Part shown: positions 52,328 to 61,946 of the stretch, in pieces
Layout of the letters: each line of letters opens with the position of its first letter
How positions within the stretch are numbered: position 1 is the stretch's first letter
The notes under the pieces: generated by a model
Told to the model about the DNA's origin: nothing
Database searches by the model: none
Seen by the model: only the letters and a program-made list of their open reading frames with translations
Made by a program: the position numbers and the translations under genes
Assembly (NCBI GenBank): GCA_937928545.1
Contig: CALGJQ010000014.1
Coordinates: forward strand, 62,001 to 126,000
DNA from: an uncultured Verrucomicrobiales bacterium
GTDB taxonomy: Bacteria; Verrucomicrobiota; Verrucomicrobiia; Verrucomicrobiales; Akkermansiaceae
DNA: 64,000 bases
Direction of reading: 5' to 3'

Positions 52328-54106
52328 ATGAGAGCGACTTTAATCTTAATTTTAGTGAGCTTAATTGGCTCGCTTTGCGCCGAGGAAATTGCGGGGCGCT
52401 CTTTTCCTGGAGGGACAAGCTTCCGCATTCATGCTCCGATTGGGGTGCTTCCGAGCGGTGGCTTCTTTCCGGTAAGGGTTGAAATTCAAAATAAGACAAA
52501 GAAGACACTGAGTTGGAAGATCAACTGCACTTCGGAAATGAGTAGCCACGGGCATTATTCCTTTTCCCGTTCTGGATCGACAGAAGGAGAGGTTCGCAGC
52601 CAGTTTTTGCTAAGCTGTCCGCCAGGTGAGCAGCGGGTGATCGATCTTTTGATTCCGATTAACCAGATCTTAGAAGGGCAATCAGCAAGTAGGATGATTA
52701 GGTTCGACTGTGTCGATGCTAATATGGAATACTCAGTTTCACGCAGTTTCTCCGAGGAGATGGGGCGATACAAAATCGGCCTTTCCGATAAGATTCTTCA
52801 GAGATTTGAGGCGGATTTGGTGAAAGGGTTTTCGCGAAAAGCTCTTTCGGCAAGTTCGGGATACTCTTCTTCTTCAAGCAAGCCTTGTGGTGGGGTAGAT
52901 GTCTCACGGCTTCCGGAAGATTGGCGGGCTTATAGTGGATACGATACTCTTGCGCTTTCTCGCTTAGATTTCCAGTCAGTTTCACCGGGTGCCAGAGTGG
53001 CACTTGATCAATGGGTCCGGAGCGGTGGTCATTTGATTCTTCTGAATGATGGAGCAGGTCCGGTCCCAGCTTTCGAAAAACTTAAAGAGAATGATGGTTT
53101 AGGACTTAGGAGTCGCCTAGATTTCGGTTTCGATTTTGGCGCTTTTCAAGGGGCAGAGCTGGCCGAGACGATCACGCGAGGAGGAGAGTCTTTTGCAACA
53201 AGGGCAGAGCTAGACTATGGCAGAGGAAGCTGGCAGATGGGCCGTGCTCTAGGAAGTAGGAGCCTTAGTAAGGCCTTTCTTTTTATCGTTCTTTTGGTTT
53301 TTGCAATCGTGGTGGGTCCAGTGAATCTCTTTCTTTGGGCGAATAAAAATCGGCGTCATCGACTCTTCGTGACCACTCCGATTATCTCGCTTGGAGCGAG
53401 TTTGTTCTTGGTGGGATATATTATTATTCGCGATGGGTTTGGCGGAGATGGAGTCCGGGCAATCGCGATCGAGGTCGGAGGTCCTGATGACAAGTCCGCT
53501 GTGATTCTTCAGGAGCAATTCTCTCGGAGTGGGATTCTGTTTTCACCGAGTTTTGATTTGGATAGTGATTCGATCCTCGTTCCGGTGGTCGCTCCGGAGA
53601 GTGATCTGAATCGTGAAGATTCGGCGAGTTCCATGGGGACTCATAAGCTCGATTATTCTCAGACAAAAGAAGGCTGGGATATTTCGGGGGATCTTTTTGA
53701 GAGTCGGAGTGAGCAAGCTCAGATCTTACGCTCAGTCCAGCCTTCAAGGGAGCGTCTTGAGCTTGTTTCGGGGAGTGCGGGGACACCACGATTGGCGTCC
53801 TCATTTTCGTATGAGCTGACGGATGTTTTCTACCAAGATGAGAATGACAAAGTCTGGACAGCGGCGGCAATTGCTCCTGGAGAAACGGTAACGCTCAGCC
53901 CTTCTTCGACTGACGCTGATGGAGATATTGGGATTTCCAAGGCGCTTGCTCGCTTTGGGTCGTCAAATCGGAGGCAGTTGAAGCGCCTTTTAAACAGAAA
54001 CAATTCGTTTGTCGCGCTTGCGAGTGAAGCGCCTGCGGTCGCCACTCATACTTCCATTGATTGGGAGGATTCACCCACTTTGATCACCGGGCTCTTGAGC
54101 CAATAA
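52328..54106 (+). CDS. Membrane protein of unknown function, MoxR cluster
   Basis: 592 residues, signal peptide MRATLILILVSLIGSLCA. A periplasmic beta-sandwich with a PSGGFFPVRVEIQNKTKKTLSW start, a Rossmann-like segment (PEDWRAYSGYDTLALSR, QWVRSGGHLILLNDG) like those of GATase-like domains in Bat clusters, then two TMs (about 315-335 and 348-370) and a C-terminal beta domain. Unnamed, but the arrangement is common beside MoxR. Begins 1 base after moxR; 11 bases before the ABC gene. Confidence 0.65.
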   Translation: MRATLILILVSLIGSLCAEEIAGRSFPGGTSFRIHAPIGVLPSGGFFPVRVEIQNKTKKTLSWKINCTSEMSSHGHYSFSRSGSTEGEVRSQFLLSCPPGEQRVIDLLIPINQILEGQSASRMIRFDCVDANMEYSVSRSFSEEMGRYKIGLSDKILQRFEADLVKGFSRKALSASSGYSSSSSKPCGGVDVSRLPEDWRAYSGYDTLALSRLDFQSVSPGARVALDQWVRSGGHLILLNDGAGPVPAFEKLKENDGLGLRSRLDFGFDFGAFQGAELAETITRGGESFATRAELDYGRGSWQMGRALGSRSLSKAFLFIVLLVFAIVVGPVNLFLWANKNRRHRLFVTTPIISLGASLFLVGYIIIRDGFGGDGVRAIAIEVGGPDDKSAVILQEQFSRSGILFSPSFDLDSDSILVPVVAPESDLNREDSASSMGTHKLDYSQTKEGWDISGDLFESRSEQAQILRSVQPSRERLELVSGSAGTPRLASSFSYELTDVFYQDENDKVWTAAAIAPGETVTLSPSSTDADGDIGISKALARFGSSNRRQLKRLLNRNNSFVALASEAPAVATHTSIDWEDSPTLITGLLSQ

Positions 54107-54117
54107 AAATAGAAATC

Positions 54118-55113
54118 ATGTCAGAACCCGCTATCAGTGTTCAAAATTTGAGTCGCTCCTTCGGAAAGTTGGAGGCCGTCAAGGAAGTGTCCTTTGATGT
54201 CGCGGCTGGGTCAGTTTGCGGTTTTATCGGCGCAAACGGAGCCGGTAAAACGACCACGATGCGCATCATTGCCTCGCTTGATTATCCTAACGCCGGATGT
54301 GTTAAGGTTGGTGGTCACGATGTGGTCAATAGTCCCGTAAAGGTGCGGAGTTTGATTGGCTGGATGCCGGATCATTTTGGGAACTATGCCAATGTGACGG
54401 TTTTAGAGTATCTCGACTTCTACGCGCGCGCGCTGGGCTATCGTGGAAAAGATCGGCAAATGCGGGTGCAGGAGGTGATGGAGTTTGCGGATCTTTTGCC
54501 TCTCTCGGATCGTTTTTCAAACAAGCTCTCGAAGGGGATGACGCAACGACTGGGTTTGGGGAGGTCGCTTTTACATGATCCCGAGGTTTTGATTATGGAT
54601 GAGCCTGCGGCGGGACTAGATCCTAAGGCCCGGGTTGAGCTGAAGCATTTGATTCGGATCTTAGCTGAGGAAGGGAAGACGATTTTCATCTCTTCCCACA
54701 TTCTCTCTGAGTTGGGCGAAATGTGTGATCATCTGCTTTTCATGAACGACGGTCGCTTGGTGCACCAAGGTGATGCTGAGAGTTTGAGAGTTCACGGGAA
54801 GCAGGCGGGTTTAAGCCTTTATCGGGTTCATTTGATCGGTTCTTCAGATCAGCTTTCGAACTGGGCTGCCGTGAATCCCAATGTGGAGTATCTCGAAACG
54901 CTGAAGCAGGGCGGTCGGATCCAGATTGATTCAGCGGACCCAGAAAAAGCAGCCTACATCTTGGCTCGCATGATCCAAGACGGGCTCAAGGTGAATGAAT
55001 TCCATCGTGAAGAACGCAACCTCGAGGACGCCTTCATCGACTTGCTGGAATCAACCAATCAAGCAACGCACGGTGCTCCAATGACTCCACCTCCACTTCC
55101 AATAAACTCATGA
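54118..55113 (+). CDS. ABC transporter ATP-binding protein
   Basis: 331 residues from ATG 54118; the longer frame overlaps the previous gene. Walker A GANGAGKTT (38-46), signature LSKGMTQRL, Walker B VLIMDEPAAGLDP, H-loop FISSHILSE. C-terminal extension of about 90 residues as in gliding/Gld- or CcmA-like exporters. Pairs with the permease encoded next (ATGA overlap). The substrate is unknown. Confidence 0.9.
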   Translation: MSEPAISVQNLSRSFGKLEAVKEVSFDVAAGSVCGFIGANGAGKTTTMRIIASLDYPNAGCVKVGGHDVVNSPVKVRSLIGWMPDHFGNYANVTVLEYLDFYARALGYRGKDRQMRVQEVMEFADLLPLSDRFSNKLSKGMTQRLGLGRSLLHDPEVLIMDEPAAGLDPKARVELKHLIRILAEEGKTIFISSHILSELGEMCDHLLFMNDGRLVHQGDAESLRVHGKQAGLSLYRVHLIGSSDQLSNWAAVNPNVEYLETLKQGGRIQIDSADPEKAAYILARMIQDGLKVNEFHREERNLEDAFIDLLESTNQATHGAPMTPPPLPINS

Positions 55114-56612
55114 GTGAATCAATTTCTCCCGCGACGGAACCTGCACCAGAGATCAATCCAATCATCTCGGGCTTGTCAGACTTTTCTGATCGCATCAGTC
55201 CGATGATCGTGAAGGAACTCCGGCAAGGCCTGCGGACGCGTGCTTTCACCGGAACTTTTTTAATCCTTCAGGTGATTTTGGGTTTTGCGATGTTGGGCGC
55301 GATGCTTTCGGTCTCCAATGACACGGGGCGGATGATTTCATCGATGGTCTTTTTTCTCTTCTCGATCGTCGCGCTGATTTTACAGCCATTACGAGGGATG
55401 ACTTCGGTTTCGACTGAGTTGAAAGACGATACCTTGGAAATCCTCTCACTCACTCGTCTAAGCAGTATGAGGATTGTCTTCGGAAAGTGGGCGTCCTTGG
55501 TGAGCCAGACGGCTTTGATGTTGGCCGCCACGATTCCGTATTTGGTGATGCGCTATTTCTTTGGTGGAATGCAATTGTTTGCCGAGTTGGCTCTCATCGG
55601 AACGGTGTTCTATCTCTCGATGTGCCTCACCGCAGTGACGGTGGGGTTTTCCTGCAGTAAGTCAGCTCTTCTCAGAGCTCTCATCCCTCTGCTTCTCATT
55701 CCCTTTGGCTTGATGACGATTTCGAGCATGATTTTCGGTTTTCAATTTGTCTCGATGCTCCGACTTTTTAGCTTCGAGGATACAGAGGTCATTGTTGCCT
55801 TTTTGACCTTCCTCGTGCTGTGCGGGTATGTGGGATATTACTTCCTGAACATGGGGGTCAGCCGGATTGCGGCAGTCGCTGAGAATCATTCTTTCCGAAA
55901 GCGGGTGGTTAGCTTGGCCTTGATGGTGGGTGTGCTGATTGTGCTGTTCCTAAATGAACCCGCTCAACAGGGGAGTCTCTTTGTGGTCATCGCCTTTGCC
56001 TGTATGATCGGTCTCGATGTCTGCACCGAGGATTCCGTCCGGGTGCCGAGTGTGGTCATGCCTTATGTGAAACGTGGCGCTTTCGGTAAGTTCGTAGGGC
56101 GCTTTTTCTACCCAGGTTGGCATAGTGGAGTTTTTCTCCTTCTCGTTTTGTTGGCCTTCACCTTGATCGTCGGAGAGCTGACATGGGATCGCTCTTATGG
56201 TTCGTATTATGGGGGAAGGTCAGGTCTTGGATCTGAAGAGCTCTTAATGGTTTTGGGGATATTCTACACGATTCTTGCTCCTTTGTTGGTTGTGAGACTT
56301 TTCATCAATAGATTCTCAGAGCCCTTCACGGGATACGTGATGGTTTTAGTCCTCTCAGCTCTCTTGACCATGTTGGTGGCAATTTTCACGGAAATGTCAC
56401 GAAGTGGGGGTGATGGCTTTGTGGTCCTAACTTCCTGGGTTCCCGGTGTTTGGCTTCTTTTTATGGAGAACAATGAGGAGGGGACGGGAATTGTCCTAAC
56501 CGGGGTGTTTTTGTTTGGGGTTTCCATGCTTCTCGTCAGTCGCGCCTTGATTGAGTTTCGAGAGACCGCTCGCTTGGAGAAACAGGCTGAGGATGCGATG
56601 CGAGAAGAATAG
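55110..56612 (+). CDS. ABC transporter permease
   Basis: 500 residues with about 11-12 TMs. The N-terminal part (NPIISGLSDFSDRISPMIVKELRQGLRTRAF) and LSLTRLSSMRIVFGKWASLVSQTALM are typical of ABC-2 type permeases in these clusters. Forms the membrane part for the ATPase just upstream. Two bases before the DUF58 gene. Confidence 0.82.
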   Translation: MSESISPATEPAPEINPIISGLSDFSDRISPMIVKELRQGLRTRAFTGTFLILQVILGFAMLGAMLSVSNDTGRMISSMVFFLFSIVALILQPLRGMTSVSTELKDDTLEILSLTRLSSMRIVFGKWASLVSQTALMLAATIPYLVMRYFFGGMQLFAELALIGTVFYLSMCLTAVTVGFSCSKSALLRALIPLLLIPFGLMTISSMIFGFQFVSMLRLFSFEDTEVIVAFLTFLVLCGYVGYYFLNMGVSRIAAVAENHSFRKRVVSLALMVGVLIVLFLNEPAQQGSLFVVIAFACMIGLDVCTEDSVRVPSVVMPYVKRGAFGKFVGRFFYPGWHSGVFLLLVLLAFTLIVGELTWDRSYGSYYGGRSGLGSEELLMVLGIFYTILAPLLVVRLFINRFSEPFTGYVMVLVLSALLTMLVAIFTEMSRSGGDGFVVLTSWVPGVWLLFMENNEEGTGIVLTGVFLFGVSMLLVSRALIEFRETARLEKQAEDAMREE

Positions 56613-56614
56613 AG

Positions 56615-57493
56615 ATGAGGAGTCGAGAACAGTTGGATGACGCGATGCTAGCGGCTCGGCGCTTGGCTGAACGACTGCGTCTCCCGCTGGGGGCTCAGGC
56701 TTGGAAGGGGCAGGCGGGGGAGTTTCGAGGAGCGGGAGTGGGGTCATCCATCGATTTTCAAGATCATCGGGACTACATGCCGGGAGATGACCCTCGGCAC
56801 ATCAATTGGCAGGCTTACGCGCGGACGGGGCAGTATTCGATGAAGCTTTACCGGGAGGAAGTAAGGCCAGTCGTGGATCTTTTCGTCGATGCTTCAGAGT
56901 CGATGTGGGCGGAGGAGGTGAAGGGCGCGCGGACGCTGGAGTTACTTTATTTTTTCGTGCTGAGTGCGGAGAGATCAGGGGCCAGCTTACGGGTGACTTT
57001 CGTGAAGGGGGATAAGTATCGGACGATGCCGACGGGGACGATTTTGAGTCATTTGTGGGTTAAGGAATTGGATGAAATGGAAGAGGGGGACTCGGTGCCA
57101 TCGCTGGAGCGAGTGGGGACTCGTGCGAATGCGATTCGTATTTTGCTCTCTGATCTTTTGTTTGAAGGTGAGCCAGGTCGCTTAGTACGAGATTTATACG
57201 AGCGTCAGGGGACGGGTTTGATTTTCGCCCCATTTAGTCAGCAGGAAGCGAACCCAGGGTGGCAGGGGCAGTATGACTTTGTCGATGCTGAGGAGAAGAC
57301 GCGGCATCCCCATCAGATTGGTGATGCGGTGCTGGGCCGATATTTGGAAGCTTATCAACGGCATTTTGGATTGTGGACTGAGGAGTGTCGGCGTCATCAG
57401 ATTGCTTTAGCGCGGGTCTCGGCGGAGGCGGATCTGTTTGATTCCTTGAATCATGAGGCGGTGCGCCTCGGAGCCTTGGAGGTGATGCCGTGA
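56615..57493 (+). CDS. DUF58 (VWA-like) protein
   Basis: 292 residues. DUF58 core: GSSIDFQDHRDYMPGDDPRHINW followed by ARTGQYSMKLYREE and the VWA-like VVDLFVDASESMW, whose DxSxS metal-site motif is preserved. DUF58 proteins are the usual partner of MoxR ATPases. It lacks the N-terminal TMs of long DUF58 forms, so it is probably cytoplasmic. ATG/GTG overlap of four bases with the next gene. Confidence 0.88.
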   Translation: MRSREQLDDAMLAARRLAERLRLPLGAQAWKGQAGEFRGAGVGSSIDFQDHRDYMPGDDPRHINWQAYARTGQYSMKLYREEVRPVVDLFVDASESMWAEEVKGARTLELLYFFVLSAERSGASLRVTFVKGDKYRTMPTGTILSHLWVKELDEMEEGDSVPSLERVGTRANAIRILLSDLLFEGEPGRLVRDLYERQGTGLIFAPFSQQEANPGWQGQYDFVDAEEKTRHPHQIGDAVLGRYLEAYQRHFGLWTEECRRHQIALARVSAEADLFDSLNHEAVRLGALEVMP

Positions 57494-59265
57494 ATTTGAT
57501 CTTTTCTAATCCGTGGGGTTTCTTGGCTCTTTTGGGGATCCCACTGTTGGTCTTGATTTATTACCTGCGGAGGAGGGCAAAGGTAGTGACGGTGAGCACG
57601 CTTTTTTTGCTAAAGCGGACGCAACGCGAGTCGCGGGCGGGGAGGCGGTTTGAATCGTTTTCGAATTCCCTGCCATTTTGGTTGCAGGTGTTGGCGGTGC
57701 TTTTACTGACGTGGATTTTGGTGGGGCCGAAGTATGGCAATCATCGGGTGACTCAGCAGATTGCCATTGTGGTGGATTCTTCGGCTTCGATGCAGCCCTT
57801 GCGCGAGGGAATGGAGGAGAAGCTACGAAGTGCGTTGGGGAAGATGAAGGGGAGTGCGGATCATGCATCCTACATTGTGATGGATCATGATCCTAGGGCA
57901 CCACGGATTTATCAGGGCGATGAGGTCGAAGCGCTGATCGCGCGGATGGCGGAGTGGAATCCGAGAGATGGAGCGCTGGATCCGACGGCGAGCCTGCGGA
58001 TTGCGCGGAGTTTGGTGGGGCCGGGTGGGGTTGTCGTTTATCTGACGGATCACGATGGGGAGGCTTTGCCACTTTCGTGTCATCGTCTGGCGCTGGGAGA
58101 GGCCAGGGCGAATTGTGGTTTTACGGGGGTGACGGTGGAACGGAAAGGAGAAGGTTTTGTTTGGACGGCAATGATGCGGAACTACGGTGATGCGCCGCAG
58201 ACGAGGGAATGGGCTTTGGAGACGTTGGATGGGAGGCGAACTGAGCCAAAGAAAGTGACCTTGCCGCCACGGAAATTGATGTCGATCACGGGAGAATTTC
58301 CGGCGGAATTTCAGAAGTGCGTCCTTCGTTTATCAGGGGATGCGATGCCGCTGGATGATGTCTTGCCGATGGTGGTGAAGGAGCCGCAAGAGGCCCGTTT
58401 GCGCGTGCTGGGGAATGAAGAGGTGAAAAGCTTAGGCGAGCGAATGGTGCGGGGATTTGCGCACGTGGTTGGGGCTGCTGGCGACGAGTCGGAATTGGTG
58501 ATGAGGTCGGTGGCATCAGGAGAAGAGGTGGGGGCTGAGAAGCCAACGATTGTTTTTTATGATGAGGTGGAGGGAGAGCGGCCCTCTGGGAAATGGTTAT
58601 CGGAAGAGAATGAATTGACGAAGGGGCTCAATTTTCAAGCACTCACGGTGCGAGCCTTGGAAGAGGTGAAGGCACGGAAGGATGATCGGGTTTTATTGTG
58701 GTTGGATCAGAAGCCGGTGATTCTTCTGCGGAGAGATCCGGTGAGTCTGGCTGAGCAGCTAACTTTTACTTTTTCGCTGGCTGGAAGCAATGCGGGAAAG
58801 TTGCCGGCGGTGGCGGTTCTGTTGCATCGTTTCAGTGAGGTGGTGGCACGGGAGACCTTGACGGCTCATACCTCGGAGTTTGAGACGGGACAGCTTTTGG
58901 CGGAAGAATTCGCTGAAGAAGTGGCGCGGGAGGACTTTCAACTGACGGTGACGTCGCTGGGTGGGGAGATGAGCGAGGTGGCCTTGAGCGAGGGGTTTCG
59001 AGTCACGCAGCGGGTTCCAAAGGAGCCGAGCTTTGTGAGTTTGAAAGTAAAGGGTGAGCCGTACTTAGAGGGAGCGGTGATGTTTGCTGATACGCGAGAG
59101 GCTAATTTATCACAAGCGGCGACAACGGAGTTGCCGGAGATAGAGTCGGAGCTGATCGAGCGCCGCGTGAGTGATGATCGCTGGTGGCGAGTGATTGTGG
59201 TCTTATTATTAGGTCTCATTTTAGCGGCGTGGTATTTTTTAACCCCGAGAGAAAAGTCATCATGA
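57490..59265 (+). CDS. BatA-like membrane protein with VWA domain
   Basis: 591 residues from GTG. N-terminal BatA domain with two TMs (NPWGFLALLGIPLLVLIYYL and FWLQVLAVLLLTWILVG), then a VWA domain with IAIVVDSSASM (DxSxS), and a C-terminal TM (WWRVIVVLLLGLILAAWYFL). It faces the periplasm. The long middle part (about 220-560) is beta-rich and unassigned. Bat proteins influence stress tolerance and envelope integrity in Bacteroides and Leptospira; the function here is inferred. Confidence 0.8.
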   Translation: MNLIFSNPWGFLALLGIPLLVLIYYLRRRAKVVTVSTLFLLKRTQRESRAGRRFESFSNSLPFWLQVLAVLLLTWILVGPKYGNHRVTQQIAIVVDSSASMQPLREGMEEKLRSALGKMKGSADHASYIVMDHDPRAPRIYQGDEVEALIARMAEWNPRDGALDPTASLRIARSLVGPGGVVVYLTDHDGEALPLSCHRLALGEARANCGFTGVTVERKGEGFVWTAMMRNYGDAPQTREWALETLDGRRTEPKKVTLPPRKLMSITGEFPAEFQKCVLRLSGDAMPLDDVLPMVVKEPQEARLRVLGNEEVKSLGERMVRGFAHVVGAAGDESELVMRSVASGEEVGAEKPTIVFYDEVEGERPSGKWLSEENELTKGLNFQALTVRALEEVKARKDDRVLLWLDQKPVILLRRDPVSLAEQLTFTFSLAGSNAGKLPAVAVLLHRFSEVVARETLTAHTSEFETGQLLAEEFAEEVAREDFQLTVTSLGGEMSEVALSEGFRVTQRVPKEPSFVSLKVKGEPYLEGAVMFADTREANLSQAATTELPEIESELIERRVSDDRWWRVIVVLLLGLILAAWYFLTPREKSS

Positions 59266-61943
59266 TCCCTGTGAATTTCGAAGCACCGATGTGGTTCTTG
59301 TTGGTTCCGGCCTTTATCGTGCTTGGTTTCTGGAGGCGGGGCTTGAATCTGCACCATCCGTTGCGGGCAGGAGCACTTCTGCTTTTGGCGGTCTTGTTGG
59401 CGAATCCGAAGGTAGAGCGACAGGAGCGAGCACTGGATCTATGGGTGTTGCTGGATCGGTCGGAATCGACTGAGGATTTGATTGATGAGAATTTACCGGA
59501 TTGGTTGCGGATTTTGGAGAAGTCGAAGCCATCGGCGAAGGATGAGATCCGGGTGGTGAACTACGGGAGTGAAGTTTTGGCGCAAGGAGTGGGGGAGACG
59601 GGCACCTATACCGGCGGGCGTGAGCTGACGCGGACAGGGTTGGCACTGCAGACTGCCTTGGCGATTGCGCGGGAGGATCGGCCATCGAGAGTCTTACTTT
59701 TCACAGATGGATATTCGACCGAGCCTTTGGTCGATTTGGCGGAGAAGCTGAATGCGCAGGGAGTGTCGCTGGATTACCGCTTAGTGCGTGATGAGGTGCT
59801 TGATGATTATCGGATCTCGCGGCTTGAGGTTCCCTCTCGAACGATGTTGGGAGAGCCTTTTGTGATTTCGGTGACGTGCCGAGGTTATGAGGATGGGCCT
59901 CTACCGTTGGAGATTTTTCGGGATGATCAATCGCTCTTAAAGACGATGGTGGAACTGGTTGATGGGGTGGGGAAAGCGAGCTTTACTGATCGCTTGGGAC
60001 GGGCTGGGGCGTATCGATATGCGGCTCGGATTTCGCCAAGGGTGGATGCCCATTCTGGGAATAATGTGATGGAGCAGTGGGTTGAAATTTCGGGCGGCCC
60101 AAAGGTTCTTCTAATGACGAGGTACGTGAATGATCCGCTGGTGAACTCATTGAAGAGGCAGGGGTTTGAGGTGGAGGCGGTGACTGATACGCAATCCGTG
60201 CATTTGGGCCAGTTGGCGGGGGCACGGGCTTGTATTCTTAACAATGTGCCGGCTCATCAAGTTCCTCGAGACTTTCAGAAGGCATTGGAGTTTTTTGTGA
60301 AGGATCAGGGGGGTGGTCTTTTGATGGTGGGCGGGGATGCCTCATTTGGGTCGGGAGGCTATCATGAGAGTCCGGTCGATAAGTTGTTGCCGGTTTCGAT
60401 GGAGCTGAAGAGTGAGCATCGGAAGTTATCGACGGCCTTAGCGATCGTGATGGATCGTTCGGGGTCCATGAGTGCCGTGGTGGGAGGAAATACCAAGATG
60501 GACTTGGCTAATAACGGCGCGATCAATGCGATCAATCTCCTGGGTGATAATGATTTTGTTTCGGTGACGGCGGTGGATTCTGAGCCGCATACATTTGTGA
60601 GAATGGAGCAGCTGCGTGGAAAGCGAGATCGGATCATTCAGAAAACGAAGTCGATCAAAGCGATGGGAGGGGGGATTTATGTTTTCAACGGATTGGAGGA
60701 AGCCTACGAGCAACTGAATGAGGTGTCTTCTCAGACGAGGCACGTCATCTTATTTTCGGATGCTCAGGATACTGAGCAGCCTGGGCGATACAAGGATCTC
60801 ATTGATCAGATGAGGAAGGATGAGATTACGATTTCGGTGATTGGTTTGGGCACAGACAAGGATGTCGATGCTCCCTTACTCGCAGACATTGCAAAGCGGG
60901 GCGAGGGGCGGATTTTCTTTACGGAGGATGCGGCGGAGGTGCCGGTTATTTTTTCTCAGGAAACGGTCACGATTGCGCGTTCAGCTTTTCTCAAAGATCC
61001 GACGATGTCGAAAGCGACAGGGAAGTGGGGTGAAGTTTCTCCGAAGGAGCCGACGTGGCTCGCGGAGGTGGATGCTTATAATTTGTCGTATTTGAGGCCG
61101 CAGGCAACGGTCGCTTTGGTTTCGCAGGATGAGTATCTTGCGCCCTTGGTTTCTTATATGCGGGTCGGAGCGGGTCGGAGCATGGCGGTCTCCTTTCCAA
61201 TGGGCGGGGAGCATTCCGGAAAGGTGAGATCGTGGGAAGGATACGGAGATTTTTCGCAGACGTGTGTGCGTTGGTTGATGGGCTTGGATCTGCCGGCGGG
61301 CTTGGCCTTGAAGCATGAGATGAGAGGGAATTCGCTCAAGCTGGACTTGCTTTATGATGTGGAGGAATGGGGTGAGAAACTCTTAGCGGAAGCTCCACGG
61401 GTTCGCTTAGCGGAGGGTGATGAGGGTGGATACGAATTGATGTGGGAGCGAATTGCGCCGGGGCGGTTTCAACTTTCGAGAGAGTTACAGGAGGGGAGCG
61501 TGGTGCGAGGGAGCGCCTTGGTCGGAAGCTATAGTTTGCCGTTTGGGCCCTTTAATGTGGGAACCAGTGCGGAGTGGCAGTTTGATCGAGAGCAGGTTGA
61601 GGAGCTACGTCATGTCTCGGCTGTGACAGGAGGGCGTGAGTTGCTGGATTTAAAGAAGGCATGGGTCCGACCTGAACAAGTCCGAGTGGCAGATATCCGG
61701 GTTTGGTTGGCACTGGCGATTTTGATTTTCCTATTGCTCGATGCCTTGATCACAAGAGCAGGTTGGCCTCTTTGGGCAAAGCAAGAAGGGGTGGGGGAAC
61801 GTTCCTCTGCCAGAGGGACCGGGAAGACTAAGAAAATCAGAAAGGCGAAGGTTGCCGTGCCAGACGAAGAAAGCGTAGTGAAGCCTAAGGCAACGAGTGA
61901 GTCACGGAGGGCTCGATTTGAGAAGTCGAAGCGACGGAAGTAG
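59262..61943 (+). CDS. Membrane protein with GATase-like and VWA domains
   Basis: 893 residues from ATG 59262. TMs at about 9-24 and 36-50; a first VWA-like fold with LWVLLDRSEST (about 60-215); an Ig-like segment; a GATase1-like fold (about 280-375, VLLMTRYVNDPLVNSLKRQGF and GGGLLMVGGDASFGSGGY) without a visible catalytic Cys; a full VWA domain with MIDAS motif DRSGSMS at about 395; a C-terminal TM (LALAILIFLLLDALI) and a basic cytoplasmic tail. The order matches large DUF4159/'glutamine amidotransferase' VWA proteins of Planctomycetes and Verrucomicrobia. Last gene of the cluster. Confidence 0.78.
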   Translation: MIPVNFEAPMWFLLVPAFIVLGFWRRGLNLHHPLRAGALLLLAVLLANPKVERQERALDLWVLLDRSESTEDLIDENLPDWLRILEKSKPSAKDEIRVVNYGSEVLAQGVGETGTYTGGRELTRTGLALQTALAIAREDRPSRVLLFTDGYSTEPLVDLAEKLNAQGVSLDYRLVRDEVLDDYRISRLEVPSRTMLGEPFVISVTCRGYEDGPLPLEIFRDDQSLLKTMVELVDGVGKASFTDRLGRAGAYRYAARISPRVDAHSGNNVMEQWVEISGGPKVLLMTRYVNDPLVNSLKRQGFEVEAVTDTQSVHLGQLAGARACILNNVPAHQVPRDFQKALEFFVKDQGGGLLMVGGDASFGSGGYHESPVDKLLPVSMELKSEHRKLSTALAIVMDRSGSMSAVVGGNTKMDLANNGAINAINLLGDNDFVSVTAVDSEPHTFVRMEQLRGKRDRIIQKTKSIKAMGGGIYVFNGLEEAYEQLNEVSSQTRHVILFSDAQDTEQPGRYKDLIDQMRKDEITISVIGLGTDKDVDAPLLADIAKRGEGRIFFTEDAAEVPVIFSQETVTIARSAFLKDPTMSKATGKWGEVSPKEPTWLAEVDAYNLSYLRPQATVALVSQDEYLAPLVSYMRVGAGRSMAVSFPMGGEHSGKVRSWEGYGDFSQTCVRWLMGLDLPAGLALKHEMRGNSLKLDLLYDVEEWGEKLLAEAPRVRLAEGDEGGYELMWERIAPGRFQLSRELQEGSVVRGSALVGSYSLPFGPFNVGTSAEWQFDREQVEELRHVSAVTGGRELLDLKKAWVRPEQVRVADIRVWLALAILIFLLLDALITRAGWPLWAKQEGVGERSSARGTGKTKKIRKAKVAVPDEESVVKPKATSESRRARFEKSKRRK

Positions 61944-61946
61944 CTT

